A stretch of DNA of 21,768 nucleotides from an uncultured Ruminococcus sp. (GCA_902773455.1 CACYEW010000048.1:1-21768); one strand, 5' to 3'; shown: positions 1 through 7,643, counted from the stretch's first letter. Made by a program: numbers and translations. The notes: a model not told the origin generated them from the sequence alone.

Positions 1-822
1 GTTTATGATCACGCCGAGACCGTCCGGTATGCTTCTCGGTATATTTTCGTAAAAACCGCCGCCCGTTATATGCGAGATACCGCATACTCTAACTGTTTCG
101 AGCAGCTTCAGGATCGGTTTGACATATATCTTTGTCGGGGTGAGCAGCACCTCGAGTATGCTTTTGCCGCCGAGTTCTTCACGCGGAAGCTTTACTTCTT
201 CGCTTTCGATATCGAATACGGCGCGGACGAGCGAAAATCCGTTTGAATGCACGCCGCTCGACGGAAGTGCGATCATAACGTCTCCGGGTCTCATTTCAGA
301 GTTGTCGATTATTTTGTCTTTGTCCACGACTCCGGTGCAGTAACCTGCGAGATCGTATTCGTCCGCGGGATAAAAGCCCGGCATTTCAGCGGTTTCGCCG
401 CCTATCAGCGCGGCGCCGGACTGAACGCAGCCTTCGCAAACACCTTTTACGATATCGGCTATACGTTCCGGCACGTTTTTTCCGCATGCGATATAATCGA
501 GGAAAAACAGAGGCTTTGCACCGCAGCAGATTATATCGTTTACGCACATCGCGACGCAGTCGATACCGACTGTATCGTGTTTGTCGGCTGTGAACGCGAG
601 CTTCAGCTTCGTACCGACTCCGTCTGTACCGGAAACGAGAACGGGACGGTTTATGCCGGTAAGGTCAAGTTCATAAAGACCCCCGAATCCGCCTATGCCG
701 GATATGACTCCCGGCGTGACGGTCTTTTTGATATGTTCTTTCATAAGCTCGACGGCTTTATAGCCTGCGATTATGTCGACGCCGGCTTTTGCGTAGCTTT
801 CGGATCTTGAATCTGTGATCAT
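1..822 (-). CDS. purM: Phosphoribosylformylglycinamidine cyclo-ligase (AIR synthetase), 3' part beyond window
   Basis: PurM closes the imidazole ring of FGAM using ATP to give AIR, the fifth step of de novo purine synthesis, in the cytoplasm. Reading leftward from the ATG at 822, 274 codons are open to the window edge, so the last part of a protein usually near 340 residues is missing. The start reads MITDSRSESYAKAGVDI, followed by a glycine-rich GIGGFGG segment, GTDGVGTKLKLA, the hallmark GGETAEMPGFY and SSGVHSNGFSLVR, all characteristic of PurM. The ribosome binding site AAAGGA lies inside the end of purF, whose stop is only 5 bases upstream, so the two are co-transcribed and probably translationally coupled. 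Other purine genes probably follow outside the window. Confidence 0.96.
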   Translation of the reverse strand, partial: MITDSRSESYAKAGVDIIAGYKAVELMKEHIKKTVTPGVISGIGGFGGLYELDLTGINRPVLVSGTDGVGTKLKLAFTADKHDTVGIDCVAMCVNDIICCGAKPLFFLDYIACGKNVPERIADIVKGVCEGCVQSGAALIGGETAEMPGFYPADEYDLAGYCTGVVDKDKIIDNSEMRPGDVMIALPSSGVHSNGFSLVRAVFDIESEEVKLPREELGGKSILEVLLTPTKIYVKPILKLLETVRVCGISHITGGGFYENIPRSIPDGLGVIIN

Positions 823-827
823 TTTTA

Positions 828-2252
828 TTATTCCTTTCCGTTCCAGCAATAAGTGCAGAGCTTGCATTTATCTATGCCTATCGCTTTTTCTATACCTTCG
901 AGAGTCTGAAACTCCAGAGAGGCGAAATGGAGTTTTTCACAAATCGCCGCCCTAAGTTTTTTGCCGCGTTCCGTATCGGGATCGCTGTATTCGTCGATAT
1001 GCTCAAAGCCTTCTTCACCTTCAAGCTCAACTATCACACGTCTTGCTATAAGCTCCATATCGCTTGTCGCGCGTGAAAAATTCAGATATTTGCATCCGAA
1101 CATTATAGGCGGGCAGGCTGATCTTATATGCACCTCTTTCGCGCCGTGCTCGTACAGAAAATCCACCGTTTCTTTCATCTGCGTGCCGCGGACGATAGAA
1201 TCGTCGACGAAAAGCAGACTCTTGTCCTTTATAAGATCGTGTACCGGTATCAGCTTCATTTTCGCGACTTTGTTTCTGCTCGCCTGTTCGGTCGGCATAA
1301 AACTGCGGGACCAGGTAGGAGTATATTTGATAAATGCTCTTGCAAAATGCACTCCGCTCGCGTTTGCGTAGCCTATCGCGTGGGGCGTGCCTGAATCGGG
1401 AACGCCGCCGACGTAATCTATTTGATGCGTTTCCGCTTTATTTTCGTCGTTTTTCGCCATTATGGCGCCGTTTCTGTACCGCATCATCTCGACGTTTACG
1501 CCTTCGTACGACGACGTGGGATAGCCGTAATACGTCCACAAGAACGAGCAAATACGCATTTCGTTTCCGGGAGGCGAAAGAGTTTCGTAACCCTCCGCCG
1601 TTATTTCGACTATCTCGCCGGGACCGAGCTCTTTGAGATCGCCGTAACCGAGTTTTTGCGCGGCAAACGACTCAAAGCTCACACAGCACGAATCTTCTCT
1701 TTTACCGATCACGACGGGCAGTCTGCCGAGTCTGTCGCGCGAGGCTATTATCTTCCCTTCATCCGTAAGCAGAAGCGCGGACGCCGTGCCTTCTATAACG
1801 CTTTGCGCGAATTTGATGCCTTCCGTAAAACTCGATTTCTGATTTATAAGCGCGGCGAGAAGCTCGGTTGAATTAACTCCTCCGCCGTTCATCGCGCAGA
1901 AATGACCGCCGTTTTCGGAAAAATACTTGTTTATAAGATAATCGGAGTTTGTGATCACGCCGATCATGCACAGCGAATAAAGACCGAGATGCGATCTTAT
2001 CAGAAGAGGCTGGGGGTCATAATCGCTGATACATCCGATAGCCGCGCAGCCGCACATCTCGTCGAAAATATCTTCGAATTTCGTACGGAACGGAGAGTTC
2101 GTTATATCGTGGATCTTTCTTTGCAGACCGATCTTTTCATCATAAGCGGTAACGCCGCCTCTTCTCGTGCCGAGGTGGGAATGATAGTCAGTGCCTAAAA
2201 ACACGTCGGATATAACGCTCGATTTTCCGACCGCGCCGAAGAAACCGCCCAT
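828..2252 (-). CDS. purF: Amidophosphoribosyltransferase-like PurF with a degenerate glutaminase domain
   Basis: PurF makes phosphoribosylamine from PRPP, normally with ammonia released from glutamine by an N-terminal cysteine. In this 474-residue protein the phosphoribosyltransferase half is well preserved: PDSGTPHAIGYA (285-296) and the PRPP loop FVDDSIVRGT (348-357). Cysteines matching the 4Fe-4S ligands of the Bacillus enzyme are present at about C235, C387, C466 and C469. The glutaminase half is not canonical. It begins MGGFFGAV where an active enzyme has Met-Cys-Gly. By alignment to the E. coli protein the HVRY arginine is Ser76, the NGNL asparagine is an Ile, and the SDSE aspartate is an Asn. 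The ATG is preceded in frame by TAT and a TGA stop, so no upstream start restores a cysteine. The gene sits 3 bases after purC. It is probably the working first purine enzyme using free ammonia, or ammonia from an unseen partner. I recall similar MGGFFG proteins in other Clostridia and Bacteroidetes, but cannot verify that here. Confidence 0.9.
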   Translation of the reverse strand: MGGFFGAVGKSSVISDVFLGTDYHSHLGTRRGGVTAYDEKIGLQRKIHDITNSPFRTKFEDIFDEMCGCAAIGCISDYDPQPLLIRSHLGLYSLCMIGVITNSDYLINKYFSENGGHFCAMNGGGVNSTELLAALINQKSSFTEGIKFAQSVIEGTASALLLTDEGKIIASRDRLGRLPVVIGKREDSCCVSFESFAAQKLGYGDLKELGPGEIVEITAEGYETLSPPGNEMRICSFLWTYYGYPTSSYEGVNVEMMRYRNGAIMAKNDENKAETHQIDYVGGVPDSGTPHAIGYANASGVHFARAFIKYTPTWSRSFMPTEQASRNKVAKMKLIPVHDLIKDKSLLFVDDSIVRGTQMKETVDFLYEHGAKEVHIRSACPPIMFGCKYLNFSRATSDMELIARRVIVELEGEEGFEHIDEYSDPDTERGKKLRAAICEKLHFASLEFQTLEGIEKAIGIDKCKLCTYCWNGKE

Positions 2253-2255
2253 ATA

Positions 2256-2972
2256 TCAGACCTCTTCGCCGAATACGCGGCGCATCATTTCGTTGTATGC
2301 TTCTTCGACGCCGCCCATATCTCTTCTGAAACGGTCTTTATCGAGCTTTTCTCCGGTCTTGGCGTCCCAGAAACGGCAGGTATCGGGAGAGATCTCGTCG
2401 GCGAGGATGATCTGACCGTCTTTCGTTTTGCCGAATTCGAGCTTGAAATCGACGAGCGTGACGTTACGCGAGAGGAAGTATTCTTTAAGTACGGTATTGA
2501 CTTTGAACGACATATTTTTGATCAGCTCGATCTCTTCTTTCGTCGCAAGCCCGAGAGCGATCGCGTGATACGAGTTGAGGAGCGGATCGTGCAGATCGTC
2601 GTTTTTGTAGGAAAATTCAATCGTCGGCTCTGCAAAAACTATACCTTCTTTTACGCCGTAACGCTGTGCGAAATGTCCTGCCGAAATATTTCTGATAATG
2701 ACCTCAAGCGGTACGATCGATACTTTCTTAACGACCGTGTCTCTGTCGCTGAGTTCTTTTACGAAATGCGTATGCACGCCGTTTTTCTCAAGCAGCCGCA
2801 TAAGATAATTCGACATACGGTTGTTGATCGCGCCTTTGCCGGTTATCGTGCCTTTTTTAAGTCCGTCGAGAGCCGTCGCGTCGTCTTTATACGATACGAT
2901 CAGGAGATCTTCGTCGTCGGTCTTATAGACTTTCTTAGCTTTGCCTTCGTAGAGCAGTTCTTTCTTTTCCAT
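2256..2972 (-). CDS. purC: Phosphoribosylaminoimidazole-succinocarboxamide synthase (SAICAR synthetase)
   Basis: PurC joins CAIR to aspartate with ATP to form SAICAR in de novo purine synthesis. The 238-residue protein has the usual bacterial length. It shows the family N-terminus LLYEGKAKKVY (6-16), the central segment PLEVIIRNISAGHFAQRYG, the signature LVDFKLEFG, and LADEISPDTCRFWD near the end. A strong GGAGG ribosome binding site lies just before the ATG. It follows purE after 20 bases and precedes purF by 3 bases, and the purF ribosome binding site lies in the purC 3' end. Nothing in it looks broken. Confidence 0.97.
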   Translation of the reverse strand: MEKKELLYEGKAKKVYKTDDEDLLIVSYKDDATALDGLKKGTITGKGAINNRMSNYLMRLLEKNGVHTHFVKELSDRDTVVKKVSIVPLEVIIRNISAGHFAQRYGVKEGIVFAEPTIEFSYKNDDLHDPLLNSYHAIALGLATKEEIELIKNMSFKVNTVLKEYFLSRNVTLVDFKLEFGKTKDGQIILADEISPDTCRFWDAKTGEKLDKDRFRRDMGGVEEAYNEMMRRVFGEEV

Positions 2973-2992
2973 TTTTTGTTCCTCCGTATATC

Positions 2993-3487
2993 TTATTTAG
3001 TGAATTGTTTTCTTATTTCTTCGTCTTTTTCGAGTACTTTCTGCGCGTCCGCCGCACGTTTTTCGTCGAGCTTCTTTGCAAGACCGGCGTCTTCTACGGA
3101 AAGTATCTGTATCGCAAGCAAAGCGGCGTTAGCGGCACCGTCCACCGCTACGGTTGCGACCGGTATACCGGAGGGCATTTGTACCGTGGACAGAAGCGCG
3201 TCAACGCCGTCTGAAATGTTTGATTTACAAGGTATGCCTATAACGGGCAGAGTGGTTCTCGCCGCTATCGCGCCGGCAAGATGCGCTGCCATGCCTGCGG
3301 CGGCAATTATCGCGCCGAAACCGTTTGATCTCGCCGCGGACGCGAAATCAGCGGCGTGATCCGGCGTTCTGTGCGCCGAATACACGTGCACCTCGTACGG
3401 CACCTCAAACTGATCGAGCATATCGATCGCTTTTTTTACTACGGGCAAATCGCTCGCGCTGCCCATCACTATACCGATCTTTTTCAT
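2993..3487 (-). CDS. purE: N5-carboxyaminoimidazole ribonucleotide mutase (PurE catalytic subunit)
   Basis: PurE (class I) converts N5-CAIR to CAIR. The 164-residue sequence has the nucleotide-binding start GIVMGSASDLPVVKKA, the signature SAHRTPDHAADFA with the catalytic histidine, and the glycine/alanine-rich AAGMAAHLAGAIAA followed by LPVIGIP. The length is typical of stand-alone PurE. The ATG is preceded by AAAAGGAGAATCGTA, a good ribosome binding site. It is the first gene of the purine operon and lies directly behind the riboswitch and terminator at 3511-3632. No purK, which supplies N5-CAIR, is visible in this window. Confidence 0.97.
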   Translation of the reverse strand: MKKIGIVMGSASDLPVVKKAIDMLDQFEVPYEVHVYSAHRTPDHAADFASAARSNGFGAIIAAAGMAAHLAGAIAARTTLPVIGIPCKSNISDGVDALLSTVQMPSGIPVATVAVDGAANAALLAIQILSVEDAGLAKKLDEKRAADAQKVLEKDEEIRKQFTK

Positions 3488-3510
3488 TACGATTCTCCTT
3501 TTGTGAAATT

Positions 3511-3550
3511 AAAAAATGAGCGCACTTATCCCATTGGGAATAAATGTGCC
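3511..3550 (-). terminator. Intrinsic terminator of the ZTP riboswitch (attenuator before purE)
   Basis: On the minus strand GGCACATTTATTCCC can pair with GGGATAAGTGCGC around an AAT loop, with one bulged T and one mismatch. A run of six T follows at 3516-3511. The 5' arm starts inside the final CTGGGC element of the riboswitch, so ligand folding and terminator folding exclude each other. That arrangement predicts read-through into purE when ligand is bound. Confidence 0.82.
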
Positions 3551-3632
3551 CAGACGGTCGGCTTTTTTACGATCATAATCTGCAACTCCCCTGCGGTGCT
3601 CCGCAATTATCCGTCAGTCGTGCAATGACCTC
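3546..3632 (-). ncRNA. ZTP (pfl) riboswitch controlling the purine operon
   Basis: The leader carries the signs of the ZTP/ZMP riboswitch class. An outer helix GGTCAT/ATGATC and an inner TGCA/TGCA enclose the conserved CGACTGACGG. Next comes a small hairpin TGCGG-AGCA-CCGCA, then GGGGAG. After a linker, the conserved CCGTCTGGGC follows. GACGG and CCGTC can form the class pseudoknot; compared with the common GGCG/CGCC version one pair has changed from G-C to A-U on both sides, which supports the fold. In this class ZMP or ZTP, which build up when 10-formyl-tetrahydrofolate is short, turn expression on. Its place just before purE fits. Confidence 0.9.
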
Positions 3633-3642
3633 TATTGATTTA

Positions 3643-3672
3643 ATTATACATTATAAAGATTGGATTTGTCAA
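3643..3672 (-). promoter_or_regulatory. Promoter of the purine operon
   Basis: A consensus -35 TTGACA (3672-3667) and -10 TATAAT (3648-3643) are separated by 18 bases. Transcription would start around 3636, just ahead of the ZTP riboswitch. Confidence 0.85.
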
Positions 3673-3689
3673 TAGCTTATCGAAATTTG

Positions 3690-3721
3690 AAATTAAAATA
3701 TAACGGATAATTCCGCGTTAT
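3690..3721 (-). terminator. Possible weak terminator after the alpha/beta hydrolase gene
   Basis: On the minus strand ATAAC-GC-GGA-ATTA-TCC-GTTAT can form a bulged hairpin of 8 pairs followed by ATTTTAATTT. It lies between the hydrolase stop at 3751 and the purine promoter. The T-run is interrupted, so the call is tentative. Confidence 0.4.
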
Positions 3722-3750
3722 TTTTGTGAAAAATGACAAATACGAAACCG

Positions 3751-4692
3751 TTACTTATTCTCGTTGAACAGGTATGAGTCGAAAAACTTCCCGAGCCGGG
3801 TTTTATATCCGTCGGGATCCGTAAGAAAACTCATACCGTGACCCGCATCGTCGACCGTAAACAGCTCCGTCGGCGCTTTCCGTGAGGCTTTTATCTTATA
3901 AGCGTGTTCTATCGGAACGATAGCGTCGCTTTTGCCGTGAGCGATAAAAAGCGGAAGATCGCTTGAAGCAAGCGAACGGGAAGAGCTTTTTTGCCTGAGC
4001 CGGAAGCCGCAGAAAACGCGGCACATCAGCATTACGCAAGGAAGCAGTAAAAAAGCTCCGCGAAAGCTTCTGTTCCCTGCGTACGATATCTCGTCCGCCG
4101 GATCGTCGAATCCGCAGTCGGCGATTATCATTTTTACGTTATCGGGATATTTGTCCGCCGCCATCATGACTGTTGCGGCGCCCATTGATATGCCCGCCGC
4201 AGCGACCGGCACGTTTTTATACCTTTCTTTTGCGTATTCGCACCATCTGACAGCGTCGTCGCTTTCTTTTATACCGAAAGTTATGTATTTTCCTTCGCTC
4301 TTTCCGCCCGCTCTGTGGTCGGGCATTATCAGAGTAAAACCGCTTTCGTAATAAAATCTTCCCGCACCGGCGAAATCGTTCTCATAACCGCTTCTGTATC
4401 CGTGAAAACCTATCAGAACCGCTTTAGCGTCCGGATTTTCGTAAACGCTCGCTTTGAGCTTCAATCCGTCGTCTGAGGTTATAAATACTTCTTCGTGATC
4501 CGTTTCCGAAAGCCACCTCATGCCTTCGTCTCTTATTTCCTTATAGGGTTCAAGTATGACTTCGAGATCCTTGATCAGTTTTTTCGTCGGTCCGCTTTTT
4601 ACGCCCGATCTGAAGAAAAGCATTTTCGTCATATAAAACGAAACGCACAGATATATGACGGCAAGCCCCGCGATAACATAAACGAATACCAT
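3751..4692 (-). CDS. Membrane-anchored alpha/beta hydrolase (serine hydrolase)
   Basis: This 313-residue protein begins with one membrane segment (about 3-20, FVYVIAGLAVIYLCVSFY), so the hydrolase domain is probably held at the membrane. The fold signs are clear: FHGYRSGYEN after the first strand (oxyanion-hole region), PDHRAGGKSEG, the nucleophile elbow GISMGA with Ser169, an acid in HGKSDAIVP (Asp256) and the base in DAGHGMS (His285). The order and spacing match the catalytic triad of the serine aminopeptidase/BAAT-like branch of the superfamily. The substrate cannot be told from sequence. It has its own promoter (4720-4748) and ribosome binding site TAAGGAAAGG, and is divergent from the CAP/dockerin gene. 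There is no link to the purine genes downstream beyond shared direction. Confidence 0.88.
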   Translation of the reverse strand: MVFVYVIAGLAVIYLCVSFYMTKMLFFRSGVKSGPTKKLIKDLEVILEPYKEIRDEGMRWLSETDHEEVFITSDDGLKLKASVYENPDAKAVLIGFHGYRSGYENDFAGAGRFYYESGFTLIMPDHRAGGKSEGKYITFGIKESDDAVRWCEYAKERYKNVPVAAAGISMGAATVMMAADKYPDNVKMIIADCGFDDPADEISYAGNRSFRGAFLLLPCVMLMCRVFCGFRLRQKSSSRSLASSDLPLFIAHGKSDAIVPIEHAYKIKASRKAPTELFTVDDAGHGMSFLTDPDGYKTRLGKFFDSYLFNENK

Positions 4693-4719
4693 GATTTTCG
4701 CCTTTCCTTATATGTTTTC

Positions 4720-4748
4720 ATTATATACCGACCTTATAAAACAATCAA
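4720..4748 (-). promoter_or_regulatory. Promoter of the alpha/beta hydrolase gene
   Basis: The -35 TTGATT (4748-4743) and -10 TATAAT (4725-4720) are 17 bases apart, and the start codon is about 28 bases beyond the -10. Confidence 0.72.
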
Positions 4749-4795
4749 TCCCGAAATGTAAATTTTTGCTTATGCAGCATTTTATATGATATATA

Positions 4796-4824
4796 TTGAC
4801 TTTTTCCGAGCCTTGTGATATATT
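4796..4824 (+). promoter_or_regulatory. Promoter of the CAP/dockerin gene
   Basis: The -35 TTGACT (4796-4801) and -10 TATATT (4819-4824) have a 17-base spacer. The GTG start at 4853 with its GAGGTG site lies just downstream. The open frame extends back through this promoter from a TTG, but that part is not expected to be transcribed. Confidence 0.72.
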
Positions 4825-4852
4825 TATATTAGAAACTAATGCGAGGTGCGAC

Positions 4853-6460
4853 GTGAGAAAATATATATCTTTATTTCTTATTATTTCCGTTCTTTTCTGC
4901 TTCGTCTCTTTGCCGACGGAAGCCGAAACCGGGTACCCGATGCTCAAAAAATGCGAGGTGTCAGATACGGTCAACGGAAAGTATGACGTAAACGATCCGG
5001 AAACGGGGGAGCGCTGCAGGTTTTCTTATACCGTTCCGGATGGCGGCGCGGTCATTATCGTGTTTTTGTTCTTCGGCTATCCTGACGCGTATTCCGGTTA
5101 TTCGATCCTTGAATCTTTGGCGGGCGATCCGCTGATCGATAACGACAGCGTAAAGATAATCGCCGTCGAATCAAGCGGAGCTGAAGACAGCGAAGTAAAA
5201 ACGTTTCTTGAAAACTGTCTCGGTGAAAAAGCCGACCGCATAGAAGCATATTGCAGTACGAACCTCGTATGGGCGTACAGCAATCTTTTAGGAAATTCCG
5301 GTTCGATCACGCCTCCTTTACTTTTGATATCAGGCACCGTAAACGGCGATACGACGCTTTTATACAGTAATTACGGACAGCTTAATTTCGTCAGATTCAT
5401 AAACAGCGTGGCTTCCGTATGCGAGAGCGTTACGTATGATGAAGAATCCTATCTCGTCGAACTTAAAACTTCGGGATATGAAATGTACGACCAGCTTGCC
5501 GATATATATAACAGAGTCAACGAACACAGAGCAAACAACGGTCTTGAACCGCTCGTTCTCAGCAAAAAGCTGACGCAGCTTGCCATGCATAGAGCCGCCG
5601 AATGCGCTCTTTATTACAGCCATACGAGGCCCTCGGGAGATTCCTGCTTTACCGTCGACGAAAAAGGTATTTACAGCTCAACGGGTTACCTGAATGCGGA
5701 AAATATAGCGGCAGGCCAGAGATCCGGCGCGTCCGTTATAGAGGCGTGGATCAACTCTCCCGGACATAACGCCAACATCCTCAATACATACTCAGGCAGT
5801 ATCGGTATCGGCGCGTACGAAAGCGGCGGGACAAAATACTGGGTGCAGCTGTTCGGTACCGGCAGCGATTCGGAAACCGTCACGGAAAACGAACGCGTAT
5901 ATAAAAATCACGCCGTAACGATCTCAGAATCTTTGGTACAGAGCGTAAGTACTTCAGTAACGCTGCTTAACGTTGACGTCGGAAAATCAGCGGAAATTCC
6001 CGCTCTGCATACAAGCAACGTAAGCGCCGCCGGTTTTTATGCCGATATCATTCCGTTCGTCGAATCGGAGGTGAGAGCCGGCTCCGGAGAATTGATAGCG
6101 ACAATATCCGAAGGCAACGGTAAACTGTATATCAAAGGTCACAGGTCGGGCGAGGCTTATATCAAGCTATACGCTTATGAAGGCTCCTCTGATTTCGTTA
6201 CGCTGCATATAATCGTAAACGCAAACGCTTTGCCCGTGATCGTATACGGCGATTCCGACGGTGACGGCAAAGTTACCGGAAAGGATCTGATTCGTCTCAG
6301 AAAATATCTTGCTTCTGCTCCCGGCACGTTTGTCGGCGGCGGAGCCGACGCAAACGGAGACGGAGTCGTGAACGGTCTCGATCTGATAGCGCTTCGCAAA
6401 TATTTCGCCGCTTACAATGATGAGAACGGAACGTCGGATTATCCGCTCGGTCCGAAATAA
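4853..6460 (+). CDS. Secreted multidomain protein: thioredoxin-like region, CAP (SCP) domain, type I dockerin
   Basis: Started at the GTG at 4853 (ribosome binding site GAGGTG at 4843), the protein has 535 residues and a signal peptide VRKYISLFLIISVLFCFVSL. Residues about 55-190 read like a thioredoxin fold: a VIIVFLFFGYP strand, VKIIAVESS, and a TPPLLLI segment resembling the cis-proline strand. The expected CxxC is replaced by YPDAYS, so it should not be a redox enzyme. Residues about 212-335 form a CAP/SCP domain with SHTRP (His257), AENIA (Glu283) and GHNANIL (His305). A beta-rich linker of about 100 residues follows. The C-terminus (464-527) is a type I dockerin with two calcium loops, DSDGDGKVTGKD and DANGDGVVNGLD, each followed by an LxxLRKY helix. 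It should be exported and docked to a cohesin; the activity of the CAP domain is unknown. Confidence 0.9.
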   Translation: MRKYISLFLIISVLFCFVSLPTEAETGYPMLKKCEVSDTVNGKYDVNDPETGERCRFSYTVPDGGAVIIVFLFFGYPDAYSGYSILESLAGDPLIDNDSVKIIAVESSGAEDSEVKTFLENCLGEKADRIEAYCSTNLVWAYSNLLGNSGSITPPLLLISGTVNGDTTLLYSNYGQLNFVRFINSVASVCESVTYDEESYLVELKTSGYEMYDQLADIYNRVNEHRANNGLEPLVLSKKLTQLAMHRAAECALYYSHTRPSGDSCFTVDEKGIYSSTGYLNAENIAAGQRSGASVIEAWINSPGHNANILNTYSGSIGIGAYESGGTKYWVQLFGTGSDSETVTENERVYKNHAVTISESLVQSVSTSVTLLNVDVGKSAEIPALHTSNVSAAGFYADIIPFVESEVRAGSGELIATISEGNGKLYIKGHRSGEAYIKLYAYEGSSDFVTLHIIVNANALPVIVYGDSDGDGKVTGKDLIRLRKYLASAPGTFVGGGADANGDGVVNGLDLIALRKYFAAYNDENGTSDYPLGPK

Positions 6461-6466
6461 AATATT

Positions 6467-6494
6467 CCCGGGGGTCGGTCCCCGGGTTTTTTTT
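6467..6494 (+). terminator. Terminator between two convergent genes
   Basis: CCCGGGG and CCCCGGG pair perfectly around a GTCGGT loop, and eight T follow on the plus strand. It ends the CAP/dockerin transcript. On the minus strand it is followed by a less pure TATTTTATTT and may also stop the lipoprotein transcript. Confidence 0.92.
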
Positions 6495-7614
6495 ATTCGG
6501 CGTATTCTTCGGACGGCGTATATGTAAACACGGCGGCGTGAGTTATATCGATAACGAACAGCCCGTATTCGTCGGGCGTATCGCCGTAATCGAGAAATCT
6601 GCCTTCGTCTGAAGCGATCTCTTTATTATAAACATAAACTTCTTCGAGCATATCTCCGTTCGCGTATTCCTCTTCTATGTTGCGCAGATATTCTTTCTGC
6701 GATTCCTCCGAGTCGTATTTCAGAAGCGTAAGCTCGCCTTTTATAATGCATTTTACGTTTCCGCCGTTTCTTTCGTACGTGCCTTTGAGCAAAGTCAGAT
6801 TTGAATATCTTCCGAGCCCGTCTCCGTCGTCGCCCGACAACTCGAACTCAAGCGTACATTCTCCGGCTTTTCCGTCAGCGTCAAGCGTGAGCGTACAGCC
6901 TTCTTCGGCGATCCTGTATTTGCCTTCCGGCAGATCGTATCTCACCGTAACGTCATACGCGAGTTTTTCGTCGCGGTCGAGCAGAACTTCCGTTTTGTCT
7001 CCGCCCGATATCATTCCGGACAGAAATTCGTCTTCGCCCGCCTCTTCAACGGTCGCATCGATACCTTCTCCGCACGCTTTTTCATACGAAGCGACGTACG
7101 CTTCCGTCAGAGCGCCCATCCCGCAAAGCACTCCGAGCGTTTCGGAGGCGATCTTTTTATCGGATTCGTTTTCATACGATATCTTAACCGAAAGCCGCTT
7201 TGGCGTGCATGTCAGCTCATCGCCGTCTGACGGCGTATATATGCCGTATTCCGTCAGAGCCGTCTCCGATCTGACGCCATACTCGGCGGACGAAAGCCTG
7301 AACTCGGCTTTATAGGTATTATCGGAATAAAGCGTAAGCGATCCGTACGACCCTTCCGAAGAGGAAAGATCCGTACTGATCACTTTATAAACGCCCGTTT
7401 CGGTGACGCGGGCTTCCGTGACCGCTTCAGTCTGCGTCACGTGATCCTCCGTATCAGGCGGCTCGGAAGACGGCGCTTCGCTGACGGGAACGGTAGCCGG
7501 GCTATCCGTCACGGTAACGGGGATTTTCGTATCCTCCGGCGTGTTTACTCCGGCGCAGGAAAACAGCGTAAACGCCAGCAAAGCGGATAAGATGATCGCA
7601 ACGGTCTGTTTCAT
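6493..7614 (-). CDS. Lipoprotein of unknown function with two similar beta-rich regions
   Basis: The first ATG after a ribosome binding site is at 7614 (GAGGTGTTATAT before MKQTVAI); a GTG further up is part of that binding site. The 373-residue protein has a lipoprotein signal, with TVAIILSALLAFTLFSC ending in the lipobox cysteine, so it should be lipid-anchored outside the membrane. A Thr/Pro/Glu-rich linker of about 60 residues follows. Two regions then look alike: GVYKV..LTLYSDNTYKAEF..YGIYT and GKYRI..LTLDADGKAGECTLEF..KGTYE, consistent with a duplicated small beta domain. I do not recognise the family. It has its own promoter at 7644-7672 and is convergent with the CAP/dockerin gene. 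Confidence 0.75.
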   Translation of the reverse strand: MKQTVAIILSALLAFTLFSCAGVNTPEDTKIPVTVTDSPATVPVSEAPSSEPPDTEDHVTQTEAVTEARVTETGVYKVISTDLSSSEGSYGSLTLYSDNTYKAEFRLSSAEYGVRSETALTEYGIYTPSDGDELTCTPKRLSVKISYENESDKKIASETLGVLCGMGALTEAYVASYEKACGEGIDATVEEAGEDEFLSGMISGGDKTEVLLDRDEKLAYDVTVRYDLPEGKYRIAEEGCTLTLDADGKAGECTLEFELSGDDGDGLGRYSNLTLLKGTYERNGGNVKCIIKGELTLLKYDSEESQKEYLRNIEEEYANGDMLEEVYVYNKEIASDEGRFLDYGDTPDEYGLFVIDITHAAVFTYTPSEEYAE

Positions 7615-7643
7615 ATATAACACCTCGCTTGATTTCTTATTTT

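Noticed and set aside
247..810. 187-residue plus-strand frame over purM
   Set aside because: Antisense shadow of a well-conserved enzyme.
2565..3359. 264-residue plus-strand frame over purC and purE
   Set aside because: It is antisense to two certain purine genes, and its sequence has no family features.
3488..3640. Guanine riboswitch or PurR box before purE
   Set aside because: No purine-aptamer loop sequences or PurR box spacing are seen; the CTGGGC, GACTGACGG and GGGGAG elements fit the ZTP class.
4796..4852. Upstream TTG start for the CAP/dockerin gene, adding 19 residues
   Set aside because: It lies on the -35 element of the gene's promoter and would bury the signal peptide; the GTG at 4853 has a ribosome binding site.
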